This document shows positions 17,603-26,437 of a stretch of 64,000 nt of DNA, piece by piece (position 1 is the first letter of the stretch; every line of letters begins with the position of its first letter). Both the position numbers and the translations under genes were made by a program. The DNA is from Pseudomonas sp. Teo4 (GTDB taxonomy: Bacteria; Pseudomonadota; Gammaproteobacteria; Pseudomonadales; Pseudomonadaceae). The notes under the pieces were generated by a model. That model saw nothing but the letters and a program-made list of their open reading frames with translations. It was not told the origin of the DNA and made no database searches. Location of the stretch: assembly GCF_034387475.1 (NCBI RefSeq), contig NZ_JAXCIL010000001.1:2356001-2420000 (forward strand), in the 5' to 3' direction.

Positions 17603-17613
17603 GTCTTCAGCGG

Positions 17614-17678
17614 CCTCATCGCCGGCAAGCCAGCCCCTACACGTAACCTGTAGGAGCCGGCTTGCCGGCGATAAAGCC
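17614..17678. repeat. Paired inverted REP elements
   Basis: Arms at 17614-17640 and 17650-17678 carry the GCCGGCAAGCC core in opposite orientations. The left arm has a mismatch (CCAGCCCC in place of CCGGCTCC). It lies between the DUF2934 gene and glgX, so it could reduce read-through within the locus. Confidence 0.75.
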
Positions 17679-17719
17679 AACACACCATTTCCCTCCACAC
17701 AGGCCATTCGAGGACAGCC

Positions 17720-19873
17720 ATGAGCCCCCGCACCCCAAAGAAAACCCGCTCGGTCGCCCCATCGCGCATCCGCGAAGGCCTACCCTTCCCCCTCGGCGCC
17801 ACCTGGGACGGGCTGGGGGTCAACTTCGCGCTGTTCTCGGCCAACGCCAGCAAAGTCGAGTTGTGCCTGTTCGACTCCAGCGGCGAGGAGGAACTGGAGC
17901 GCATCGAACTCCCCGAATACACCGACGAGATCTACCACGGCTACCTGCCCGACGCGCACCCTGGGCTGGTCTACGGCTACCGCGTCCACGGCCCCTACGA
18001 ACCGGAGAACGGCCACCGGTTCAACCCCAACAAACTGCTGATCGACCCCTATGCCAAACAGCTGGTCGGCAGCCTGAAGTGGTCCGAAGCCCTGTTCGGC
18101 TACACCATCGGCCACCCCGACGGCGACTTGTCGTTCGATGAGCGCGACAGCGCACCCTTCGTGCCCAAGTGCAAAGTGATCGACCCGGCCTTCACCTGGG
18201 GCCGCGACCAGCGCGTGCTGGTGCCCTGGGAGCGCACCATCGTCTACGAGGCCCACACCAAAGGCATCAGCATGCGCCACCCGGCGGTGCCGGAAAAACT
18301 GCGCGGCACCTTCGCCGGCCTTGCCAATGACGAGCTGCTCAAGCACATCAAGGATCTGGGGGTGTCGAGTATCGAGCTGTTGCCGATCCATGCCTTCGTC
18401 AACGACCAGCACCTGCTGCAAAAAGGCCTCAACAACTACTGGGGCTACAACAGCATCGCCTTCTTCGCGCCGCACCCCAAGTACCTGGCCAGCGGCAAGA
18501 TCGCCGAGTTCAAGGAGATGGTCGCGCACCTGCACGATGCGGGCCTCGAGGTGATTCTGGATGTGGTCTACAACCACACCGCCGAGGGCAACGAACTGGG
18601 CCCGACCCTGTCGATGCGCGGCATCGACAACGCCTCGTACTACCGCTTGCGGCGCGACGACAAACGCTACTACATCAACGATTCCGGCACCGGCAACACC
18701 CTGGACCTGAGCCACCCCTGCGTGCTGCAACTGGTGACCGATTCGCTGCGCTACTGGGCGGGCGAAATGCATGTGGACGGTTTTCGCTTCGACCTGGCGA
18801 CCATCCTCGGGCGCTACCACGACGGTTACAACGAACGCCACAGCTTCCTCGTCGCCTGCCGCCAGGACCCGCTGCTGAGCCAGGTGAAGCTCATCGCCGA
18901 GCCCTGGGACTGCGGCCCCGGCGGCTACCAGGTAGGCAACTTCGCACCAGGCTGGGCGGAATGGAACGATCGCTTTCGCGACACCGTGCGCGCGTTCTGG
19001 AAAGGTGACGAAGGCCAGTTGGCCGATTTCGCCTCACGCATGACCGCCTCGGGCGACCTGTTCAACAACCGTGGTCGACGGCCTTATGCCTCGGTCAACT
19101 TCGTCACCGCCCATGATGGTTTCACCCTGCGCGACCTGGTGTCGTACAACCACAAGCACAACGAAGACAACGACGAAAACAATCAGGACGGTACCGACAA
19201 CAACCTGTCCTGGAACTGCGGCGTCGAAGGCCCCACCGACGACCCAGTCGTCAATGCCCTGCGCACCCGCCAGATGCGCAACTACTTCGCCACCTTGCTG
19301 CTGGCCCAGGGCACACCAATGATCGTCGCCGGTGATGAGTTCAGCCGTACCCAGCATGGCAACAACAACGCCTATTGCCAGGACAGCGAGATCGGTTGGG
19401 TGAACTGGGAGCTGGACGAGGAAGGCGAAGCGCTGTTGGCCTTCGTCCAACGACTGACCCGCCTGCGCCTGGCCTACCCGGTTTTGCGCCGCTCACGTTT
19501 TCTGGTGGGTGACTACAACGAAGCGATTGGGGTGAAGGACGTCACCTGGCTGGCACCGGATGGCAGCGAGATGAGCGTTGAGCAATGGGAAGACCCCCAT
19601 GGCCGCTGCCTGGGCATGCTCATGGACGGTCGCGCCCAGGTCAGCGGCATTGCCCGGCCCGGTTCGGAGGCCACCCTGCTGCTGATCGTCAACGCCCACC
19701 ACGATACCGTGCCGTTTCTGCTGCCCGCCGTCCCCGAGGGCGATTACTGGAGCTGCCTGATCGACACCGACCGGCCAGAAATGCGCAAACCGCAGCACCT
19801 GAAGTTTGAAACGACCTTTGAAGTCAAAGGCCGTTCGCTACTGCTGATGGTGCTGCAACGCGAAGATGAATAG
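17720..19873 (+). CDS. glgX: Glycogen debranching enzyme (isoamylase type)
   Basis: 717 residues, GH13 with an N-terminal CBM48-like domain ('PFPLGATWDGLGVNFALFSANASKVELCLFD'). Catalytic parts: 'DVVYNHTAEGNELGPTLS', 'HVDGFRFDLATILGR' (nucleophile Asp about 357), 'LIAEPWDCGPGGYQVGNF' (Glu about 391) and 'TAHDGFTLRDLVSYNHKHN', followed by the Asn/Asp-rich stretch typical of GlgX/TreX. It hydrolyses alpha-1,6 branches, releasing linear chains that TreY can use. GAGGA lies 7 bases upstream of the start. Last rightward gene of this half of the locus; the T6SS region follows. Confidence 0.95.
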   Translation: MSPRTPKKTRSVAPSRIREGLPFPLGATWDGLGVNFALFSANASKVELCLFDSSGEEELERIELPEYTDEIYHGYLPDAHPGLVYGYRVHGPYEPENGHRFNPNKLLIDPYAKQLVGSLKWSEALFGYTIGHPDGDLSFDERDSAPFVPKCKVIDPAFTWGRDQRVLVPWERTIVYEAHTKGISMRHPAVPEKLRGTFAGLANDELLKHIKDLGVSSIELLPIHAFVNDQHLLQKGLNNYWGYNSIAFFAPHPKYLASGKIAEFKEMVAHLHDAGLEVILDVVYNHTAEGNELGPTLSMRGIDNASYYRLRRDDKRYYINDSGTGNTLDLSHPCVLQLVTDSLRYWAGEMHVDGFRFDLATILGRYHDGYNERHSFLVACRQDPLLSQVKLIAEPWDCGPGGYQVGNFAPGWAEWNDRFRDTVRAFWKGDEGQLADFASRMTASGDLFNNRGRRPYASVNFVTAHDGFTLRDLVSYNHKHNEDNDENNQDGTDNNLSWNCGVEGPTDDPVVNALRTRQMRNYFATLLLAQGTPMIVAGDEFSRTQHGNNNAYCQDSEIGWVNWELDEEGEALLAFVQRLTRLRLAYPVLRRSRFLVGDYNEAIGVKDVTWLAPDGSEMSVEQWEDPHGRCLGMLMDGRAQVSGIARPGSEATLLLIVNAHHDTVPFLLPAVPEGDYWSCLIDTDRPEMRKPQHLKFETTFEVKGRSLLLMVLQREDE

Positions 19874-20091
19874 GCCTTTGGGGCAACCGCCGCCCAAGGG
19901 CGGTGGAGCTCCAGCTCTAGCCCTAACAATGATTCGGCATAGCCACAGTTTGGCAAATAGCGAACATCGCTATAGCCATCTTTTTTATCTTCAAATTCAA
20001 TTGGTTGAACCAATCAGCAGGTCTTCCACAGTACTTTCACGCTTTCTTGACGCAAGCGCTGACCTCTCCTTAGCTGAACAATATCACTAGA

Positions 20092-20105
20092 CGTGAAATT
20101 TCACG
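20092..20105. promoter_or_regulatory. Perfect 14-bp palindrome CGTGAAATTTCACG
   Basis: The sequence is its own reverse complement and lies 138 bases upstream of the barrel gene. Its size fits a dimeric repressor site; no cognate regulator is evident nearby. Confidence 0.35.
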
Positions 20106-20180
20106 CCGGGCCTCTAGCTCGCGCCTTCGTGCGCGCATGCGAAAGCTGGCGTGCTGGTTTGGGTCGCCCACTGTTTTGCC

Positions 20181-20235
20181 GTACAGCTCGTGACAACAGG
20201 CCAGGTCCTTGGGCTGTACAACAAAAACAGAGGAG
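20181..20235 (+). promoter_or_regulatory. Stem-loop and CA motif (possible Hfq/Crc target) at the barrel-gene ribosome-binding site
   Basis: GTACAGC (20181-20187) can pair with GCTGTAC (20213-20219). Immediately after, 20220-20227 reads AACAAAAA, matching the AANAANAA pattern recognised by Hfq with Crc in pseudomonads, and AGGAG follows at 20231-20235. The order hairpin, CA motif, ribosome-binding site suggests translational control. Confidence 0.4.
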
Positions 20236-20242
20236 ATCCGCC

Positions 20243-21319
20243 ATGAAAAGAACCTCGAATCCCTTGCGTTTCGACAGCATTTTCTACGCGGTTTCCACGT
20301 CGCTGCTTCTGGCAACCCCGGTGGAAACCTTCGCACTCGAACTGCAGGACGACCCGGCCTTCAACCACCTGCTTCAGCAACCCGCAATACCACAGCTGTC
20401 GCTCGACCCGGTGAGCGCCGCCGGCCTGAGCATCAGCACACTGACCGAGTTTTCCGACCGTATGAGCGAGCGTCATGGGCAGGCGGCACCGGACCTGGCC
20501 CCCAGCCAATGGGCGCAGTTCTTCCCCAGCGTGCACCGCCCGGGCGCGCTGCCGCCAGACCAGCTCGAGGCACCCAGCCAACAATTGCTGATCGGCCCGG
20601 ACCTGTTCGTGCGTGAATCCTCGGCAGGCAATGTGCACCGCGCGGGGATCTTCGTTGGCCACAACAACCTGCAGAGTACCTTCAACGGCATGCGCCCGCT
20701 GCTTGGCGACAAGCAGCGTAACGCGGTCAACCTCAGCGGCGAGAGCCTGGGGGTGTACTGGAGCATGACCCACGACCAGGGCTGGCACCTGGATGCCGTG
20801 GCCATGGGCTCGCGCATCGACGTCAATGGCCGTGGTGAAAGCGGCCAGCGCCTGGACGACAGCGGCCACGCGATGACCTTCTCGGTGGAAGGCGGTTACC
20901 CGATCAAACTGGGGGGCAACTGGGTGATCGAGCCGCAGGCGCAGTTGATCAACCAGCAGTTCTTCCCCGGCAGCCGAGTGCAGGAAGAAACCTTGCAAGC
21001 CTTCGACAGCCAGCCCAGCTGGAGCGGCCGAGTCGGTGCCAAGTTGTCCGGCCGCTACGCCGTGCGGGGCATGCCGATCGAACCCTATGTGCGGACCAAC
21101 GTGTGGTACGACTTCAGCGACGCCGACGCCGTGAAGCTCGACCAGGTCGACAAGATCTCCAGCTCGCGCTACTCGACCACGGTGGAGTTGGGCTTGGGGC
21201 TGGTGGCCAGGGTAACGCCGTCCGTGGCGCTGTTTGTCAGTGCCGATTACAGCAGTGATGTGGATGGGAATGATTTGAATGGGTTGATTGGCAGTTTGGG
21301 GGTGAAGATGCGGTGGTAG
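20243..21319 (+). CDS. Stand-alone autotransporter-like outer-membrane beta-barrel protein
   Basis: 358 residues from the ATG at 20243 (AGGAG 7 bases upstream). A signal-like segment ('FYAVSTSLLLATPVETFALE') is followed by about 110 residues without repeats, and then by the autotransporter beta-domain: 'HRAGIFVGHNNLQSTFNG', 'SLGVYWSMTHDQGWHLDAVA', 'FSVEGGYPIKLGGNWVIEPQ', 'WSGRVGAKLSGRYAV', 'LGLGLVARVTPSVALFVSAD' and a C-terminal tryptophan after 'GSLGVKMRW', the usual barrel-assembly end. There is no long passenger, so it is a barrel with at most a short N-terminal domain. It is convergent with tssM and separated from it by a strong hairpin. A functional link with the T6SS is not shown. Role unknown. 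Confidence 0.7.
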   Translation: MKRTSNPLRFDSIFYAVSTSLLLATPVETFALELQDDPAFNHLLQQPAIPQLSLDPVSAAGLSISTLTEFSDRMSERHGQAAPDLAPSQWAQFFPSVHRPGALPPDQLEAPSQQLLIGPDLFVRESSAGNVHRAGIFVGHNNLQSTFNGMRPLLGDKQRNAVNLSGESLGVYWSMTHDQGWHLDAVAMGSRIDVNGRGESGQRLDDSGHAMTFSVEGGYPIKLGGNWVIEPQAQLINQQFFPGSRVQEETLQAFDSQPSWSGRVGAKLSGRYAVRGMPIEPYVRTNVWYDFSDADAVKLDQVDKISSSRYSTTVELGLGLVARVTPSVALFVSADYSSDVDGNDLNGLIGSLGVKMRW

Positions 21320-21328
21320 TGATGAGCG

Positions 21329-21376
21329 ATGTCCCGAGGCGCGCCGCTTCGTTACAGGCAGCGCGCCGTTGGACAT
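21329..21376. terminator. Bidirectional hairpin between the barrel gene and tssM
   Basis: ATGTCC (21329-21334) pairs with GGACAT (21371-21376) and GGCGCGC with GCGCGCC inside it, giving a long stem between the stop codons of two convergent genes. Confidence 0.65.
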
Positions 21377-24300
21377 TCATGAGGAGGTTTGTGCTGCCTC
21401 TGGTGTGGCCTGCTGCAGCAACGTACGCGGCAAATCGAACCCTTTGAAAGGCTGCTGAGTGATGGGGTTGAACGCTTTTTCCGAACTCAGCTGATAGCGC
21501 ATCATGCCCTCCCCGGTCCTGAAGCTCAGGTCTACGCTCGTCGGAGTACGCCCATTGAGCGTGCCACGGCTGAGCAATCGGAACATTGACCAAGGGCCAC
21601 GGTATTCCAAGCTGCTGCTGGTGCCATTTAGCCTGAGCAATGTCAGGTTGCTGCGTACTTGAGACCCTGCCGTGTTGGGCCATATGACACCTGCAATGTG
21701 GCGTGGGCCGTGGGTGTAGGAAATGAGCTGGCCATCCAGGTCAAGTACACTGGTGCGCTGGTTGGCACTCAGCCCCAAAGGTTCGATGCTGAACTGGACA
21801 CTGAGGTTACCGCGCGGGTCGAAGAACGTCTCACGTATACGATCGGCTGCCGCCAGCTGCTCGATCAGCTCTGGGCGGATGAGCTGGCCACCTTGGCCAT
21901 CGGCATACAGTGCCTCACGGTTGTCTTCCAGAAAAACCTTGAGGTACTGCTGCTGAAACTGCTGCAACCGCCCTTTAGGCCCAAAAAACGCCTCGAAATC
22001 ATCCAGAGAAGCATCAGGTGCCCGCACGACGAAAGGGTAGCGACCGGCCAAGCGCTGCTGGAAGAAGCTGTAGACATCTGCATCCCAACGCCGGTCGAGT
22101 TCACGCAGCGCCTCCACCACCAGCACTTGAGCCGTTTGCTCGGCCACCTTTCTGACCTGATGCCTGATAGGCTCTGGCAGGCCTGTCGCCACACGCTGCA
22201 ACGTTAGGATTGGGTCTTGGCCCGTCATTGAAAAACGCTGAAGCACCGCCTGCAAAGCTGCTTTGCCTTGGTCCGGGCTGTCCTGCACAGTCTTGGCGTA
22301 CTCATGAACGGCCATCATCGCCGTCATGGTTTCCTCGTAGGCACTGGGGTGCTCTCCCTTGGCTGTCAGCAGCTCATTCAACTGCACAAACGCACGCCGA
22401 ATGTCCGAGGCTTGCGACGGACCCGCAGCGGGGCTTACAGGCTCGATGGGGCCGGCCAGGCCTTGCTCGTGCCCCTCGGGCACTGGTTGGTAAAAAGCGG
22501 TGTTGTCTCGCACTGTTTCTAGCAATCGACGCAAGGGCGCGGCGGGCCCTGTCAGTTGCTCAAGCACCGAGACTGCATGGCGCAAATCGTGAAAATCGGC
22601 TACCGAGAACGCACTCAACGCGTGTTGCCAGCTGTTGATGTAGTCCGCGCTGTACAAATTGCGAATACGGGCCGTCAGCGCATCACGGTCAGCCTCCGAG
22701 TAAGCCAGCAACTGGCGCTCTCCCAGCGCCCACTGGTCGATCATCGCCAGTTGGGTGGCCTCCAGGCTGCGTGGTTCGAAATATGTCTTGAACCCTTGCG
22801 CCGTGACCAGCGGAGCCAGTGACAATGCATCAGGATACTGGTTACCTTCCGCCCGGGTTCGATAGACAACATCGAACGCAGGCCCAACCTCACGCCGCAG
22901 GTCCAGACCAGTCTCCAACTGCTCCAGGGCCTGTTGCTTGAGTGCTGCGTAAACCCGTTGCGACAGCGGAATACTGCGCAGCTTCTGCTGAACCTCGGCG
23001 ATGCGTTCACGGAACTGCGGTAAATCGGTATCGGCGTAGGCCAAAGCGTATTTCAGATGTCGCATCAGATCTTCCTGTACCCGCCCCTGGCCAGGAAATG
23101 CCGATTGCCAGTGCTGTGCCATCCACGACTCAACCCAAGGTGTCTGCCGGCTTTGTCGGTCTTCGATCATTCGATAAACCCGAAGTGCCGCCATCTGCTG
23201 CTCACTCCCCTCGGGCGCTGCAGTCATGGCGTCGACTACACCACTGGCGATGGCGGGCAAAAACCGTTGTGACAGCAGGTTGAGGTACGCTTCATCCAGT
23301 TTCGGACCAATGACCCACCCTGAGTACAAACCGAAATCGGCCACTATTGGCCAAGCCGAGCGGTAATCACCAAACACGGAAACCGCATCTCGGAGCTGGC
23401 CCAGGGGGTCCAGCAGGTTGCGGCCGGTGGGGTCAAGTCGATCATCGACCTGCCCCTGGTTGAGAGCCTTGCTTTTGCTCAACACCGTGGATGATTTGTC
23501 CTGGTTGAGCGCGAAGTAGCGATGCCAGGTTGCACCCGCCACCGCGAAAGCCAGCATGCCTACACCGACACTGAGCCAGCGTAGGCGACGCTTCTCGCGC
23601 GCAACGTTTGCATTGTCACCGCACAGCCCGGCCTCGGGGTACACCACGCGCTGAAACAGCTGTTGGGCAAAATAAACGTGGGCCGTGCCTGTTGGCTTCC
23701 CCTCGCTCAAAGGCGGCTTGCGGGTATAGGGCTGAGCCGCCTCACGAATGAACGCGTTGGTCATTTGCCCCTGTTGATGAACAGACGACAAATACAGCCC
23801 GCGTACCTGGGCCGGCGCGGTGAAGCGGTCAATCGTCAATGCCTCTTGAAAAAAGTGCTTCAACACCGAGCGCATGCCGACCAGTTGAGCCTGTAACGAT
23901 ACGAGTCGCTGGCTCTGGTCGACGCTGTAACCTTTGCTCATCGCATCCAGGATGTACTCATCCTGAATGCTGATCAGCCGATCGAATCCTGTGTCCAGTT
24001 CGGCAAGCCATTTATCGGATGCGCCCCGGGAATCCAAGGCAAAGGTGAAGCCGAACAGTTGCTCGCGCTGGGAAGCGGACAACCGCGAGAACATCTGGTC
24101 AAAACCATCAAGCAAGTCAAATTTGCTCAGCACCACATAGAGGGGCAAGCAGGTGCCAAGCCGAGCGCTTAACTCATGTAGCCTGGTCCTCAGCACCCGT
24201 GCCAATTCGGCACGCTGCGTAGGTGTGTCGTGCAAAAGCGATGCGATGTCAATTACCAGCACTACACCGTTCAAGGCCTTGCGACTGCGCGTGCGAGCAA

Positions 24301-24973
24301 GCCAGTCCAGCAGGTGTTCCCATCTCCTTGCCATGGCCCCAGCAGGCGTTGTCGCTGCACCGTTGCCGGGCGTATGTTCCTGGTGGCTGATGAGTTCTCC
24401 GGGCGGATCGAGGATCACCGCCTCATCGCTGATCCACCAGCCCACCGCAGCCCCATGCTCTGCTTGCTGATGGCCTCGACCCTGAACCTCGCCGATGCGT
24501 GACAATGCAAAACGTTGCTCCGAGCCATCTATCAAACTGCTCTTGCCCGCACCTTCTACGCCTACGACCATGTACCAAGGCAACTGGTAAATCACCCGAC
24601 GACTATCGGCATTGTCGAACAGGTTCGTCAATTGCCGGTTCAGTGCCTGCTCCTGAGCCTGGACAACGGGCAGGCAGGGGTCGGCCTCGGTGGCGGCCTG
24701 AAGTTCATGCTTGGCTCTCAGCTGTCGAATGCGCGAGCGCAACGTCACCAGCCAGAACCCCATGGGCACCAGCACAAGCAGCAGACTGGCGACTGCGCGT
24801 TGCGACACGCTGGCCAGCGGCTGTTGCTGACGCCAGCTCCATTGCGGGCCCAGCCACCAGATCGCGACCAGCAACAGCACCACGCCGACGCCTATTAAAA
24901 CCGGCATGACCACACCGACACGGGCAACCAGTGGCAGCCCCCAACGCTTGAAAGACTTCCAGAAATACCTCAT
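21377..24973 (-). CDS. tssM: T6SS membrane-complex protein TssM (IcmF)
   Basis: 1198 residues. Two membrane helices near the N-terminus ('VVMPVLIGVGVVLLLVAIWW' and 'ASLLLVLVPMGFWLV'), then a cytoplasmic NTPase-like domain with Walker A 'GVEGAGKSS' (about residue 140), and a third helix ('WLSVGVGMLAFAVAGATW', about 462-480) leading to a large periplasmic part that ends in the IcmF C-terminal beta domain. TssM spans the inner membrane and joins TssL to TssJ in the trans-envelope complex. It is the last gene of the leftward unit tagO-tssA-tssM; tssA ends 9 bases upstream. The start at 24973 has AAGGAG 12 bases upstream. Confidence 0.93.
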   Translation of the reverse strand: MRYFWKSFKRWGLPLVARVGVVMPVLIGVGVVLLLVAIWWLGPQWSWRQQQPLASVSQRAVASLLLVLVPMGFWLVTLRSRIRQLRAKHELQAATEADPCLPVVQAQEQALNRQLTNLFDNADSRRVIYQLPWYMVVGVEGAGKSSLIDGSEQRFALSRIGEVQGRGHQQAEHGAAVGWWISDEAVILDPPGELISHQEHTPGNGAATTPAGAMARRWEHLLDWLARTRSRKALNGVVLVIDIASLLHDTPTQRAELARVLRTRLHELSARLGTCLPLYVVLSKFDLLDGFDQMFSRLSASQREQLFGFTFALDSRGASDKWLAELDTGFDRLISIQDEYILDAMSKGYSVDQSQRLVSLQAQLVGMRSVLKHFFQEALTIDRFTAPAQVRGLYLSSVHQQGQMTNAFIREAAQPYTRKPPLSEGKPTGTAHVYFAQQLFQRVVYPEAGLCGDNANVAREKRRLRWLSVGVGMLAFAVAGATWHRYFALNQDKSSTVLSKSKALNQGQVDDRLDPTGRNLLDPLGQLRDAVSVFGDYRSAWPIVADFGLYSGWVIGPKLDEAYLNLLSQRFLPAIASGVVDAMTAAPEGSEQQMAALRVYRMIEDRQSRQTPWVESWMAQHWQSAFPGQGRVQEDLMRHLKYALAYADTDLPQFRERIAEVQQKLRSIPLSQRVYAALKQQALEQLETGLDLRREVGPAFDVVYRTRAEGNQYPDALSLAPLVTAQGFKTYFEPRSLEATQLAMIDQWALGERQLLAYSEADRDALTARIRNLYSADYINSWQHALSAFSVADFHDLRHAVSVLEQLTGPAAPLRRLLETVRDNTAFYQPVPEGHEQGLAGPIEPVSPAAGPSQASDIRRAFVQLNELLTAKGEHPSAYEETMTAMMAVHEYAKTVQDSPDQGKAALQAVLQRFSMTGQDPILTLQRVATGLPEPIRHQVRKVAEQTAQVLVVEALRELDRRWDADVYSFFQQRLAGRYPFVVRAPDASLDDFEAFFGPKGRLQQFQQQYLKVFLEDNREALYADGQGGQLIRPELIEQLAAADRIRETFFDPRGNLSVQFSIEPLGLSANQRTSVLDLDGQLISYTHGPRHIAGVIWPNTAGSQVRSNLTLLRLNGTSSSLEYRGPWSMFRLLSRGTLNGRTPTSVDLSFRTGEGMMRYQLSSEKAFNPITQQPFKGFDLPRTLLQQATPEAAQTSS

Positions 24974-24982
24974 CGAGAGCCT

Positions 24983-26437
24983 CTACTCCTTGTTCTGATC
25001 AACCGACTCCGCCACAGCGCCGTAACGCTTGAGCTTCTGATACACCTCAGGCTCCCAAACGTGCGCAGCGGTGGATTCCATGGTTTGGGCAACGCTGGCG
25101 CACAGGTCTTGGGCAAGCCAGGACACTCCACGTGCAGCCAGCAGATCGGCCGCAATCGCCGTGGTGTGACAACGTTCACGCGCGGAGCGGCAGCCCGACT
25201 GCAAACCCTGCAGCCTCAACAGCACCGGTTCGATGCCAGCGCTGCTCAGCTCTTCGAGCAACTCTTCATGTAGGCCGCTGAACGCTTGAGCACTAGCGGC
25301 CTGGCCTGACTGGGCATGCGCCCCACTCAGCCAGGCAAGCGTTTGCTCGTCGACAAACGCGGTGCCGTCACTGAAGCGCAGTTGCTGCAAAGCGGGAAAG
25401 CGGCGCACGAAACGGGCCGTGGCACAGCGAATGGCTTCGGCCACCTCGTCCATCGCCAATCGAGCAGCCATGCTGGCTGCCAGAAAACTGCCACGGATCC
25501 AGTAAGGTGCAGCTGCAACGCTTTTTTCGACCCTCAGAAGTAACGATGAGTCGATGCCGCTGCTGCCGATGGCCTCCTCATAAGCCCCCGCTATATCGGC
25601 CGGCACTGCCATGAGTTCGGTTCGATGCTCCTGCCCGGCAATGGGCATTGACTGGATATGGGCCCAAAGCCCGAAGCGTCGTAGCTGGTAGCCCGTTGGG
25701 TCATACACATCTTGTTGGTTGACGAACTCGGCCATGCACAGCACCGCACGCCGCGTTTCGCGCTCGTTGCCGAGCGCAACACGTGCTTGGGGTGGTGTGA
25801 GTGTTTCAACCACTGGATTGCCACTGGTTGCAGAGCCAGACGCTTGCGCGGGCGAAACGGTTTGGGCACCGACTAGGGCCTCGGTTTGCGCGAGAAACTC
25901 TCGCTCCAGCGCTGTCAGGGCTGCCAAGTCGATCTGGGAGCAAGGCTGCCCCTGCAGCAGATCGGCAATCGCTTGTTGTGCAGACGCCTGACACGCCGCG
26001 CTGTAACTGAAGCGATCCAGTTGTGGCAACGCATCGGTCAAGCGCTTGAGCAGCAGCGCCACCATTTTGCGCTTGGCCAGAAAACCTGTCGGCCCAGGTT
26101 TCGGGTGAGCTGTTTCCCAATAGCGCCCTACCATGCCAGCCAGTAACTCAAGTGTGGCACTCCACCGCTTCCAGCACCGGCTACGCAACCAGACCACACT
26201 CAAATGCCCAACGATGCGCAAGTGCTTGCACTGAAGCGCCAGATACTGCTGGGAGGCTTCCTCGATGTAGGGCCAATCAATGGCACTTTCATGCAAGCCG
26301 CCCAGTTTTACCATCTCCTGATCGATGGCTTGATAGGTCTCGTCTTCGATGTCGAAAAGCCCTGCTGCGAGTTCAGACTCGATGGGGGCAAGCAGCCGGG
26401 CAATATCCGGCGTCGGTCCGTTGTTTACCAGTGACAT
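24983..26437 (-). CDS. tssA: T6SS assembly protein TssA
   Basis: 484 residues. The N-terminal ImpA-N domain spans about 10-130 ('RLLAPIESELAAGLFDIEDE', 'IDWPYIEEASQQYLALQCKH', 'GRYWETAHPKPG'). A middle region of low complexity precedes a C-terminal helical VasJ-type domain (about 320-484: 'PYWIRGSFLAASMAARL', 'WLAQDLCASVAQTMESTAAHVWEPEVYQKLKR'). TssA proteins start and cap the growing tube/sheath at the baseplate. Its start overlaps the end of the tagO gene by 13 bases and tssM follows after 9 bases, so the three form one unit. Confidence 0.9.
   Translation of the reverse strand: MSLVNNGPTPDIARLLAPIESELAAGLFDIEDETYQAIDQEMVKLGGLHESAIDWPYIEEASQQYLALQCKHLRIVGHLSVVWLRSRCWKRWSATLELLAGMVGRYWETAHPKPGPTGFLAKRKMVALLLKRLTDALPQLDRFSYSAACQASAQQAIADLLQGQPCSQIDLAALTALEREFLAQTEALVGAQTVSPAQASGSATSGNPVVETLTPPQARVALGNERETRRAVLCMAEFVNQQDVYDPTGYQLRRFGLWAHIQSMPIAGQEHRTELMAVPADIAGAYEEAIGSSGIDSSLLLRVEKSVAAAPYWIRGSFLAASMAARLAMDEVAEAIRCATARFVRRFPALQQLRFSDGTAFVDEQTLAWLSGAHAQSGQAASAQAFSGLHEELLEELSSAGIEPVLLRLQGLQSGCRSARERCHTTAIAADLLAARGVSWLAQDLCASVAQTMESTAAHVWEPEVYQKLKRYGAVAESVDQNKE

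Larger units (their letters stand above)
19874..20242. other. Intergenic region between glgX and the barrel gene
   Basis: No convincing gene. A weak GC-rich hairpin lies just after glgX (19887-19906, CCGCCC/GGGCGG). The next 200 bases are less GC-rich and contain a perfect 14-bp palindrome (20092-20105), then an inverted repeat and an A-rich CA-type motif directly before the ribosome-binding site of the next gene. Confidence 0.5.
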
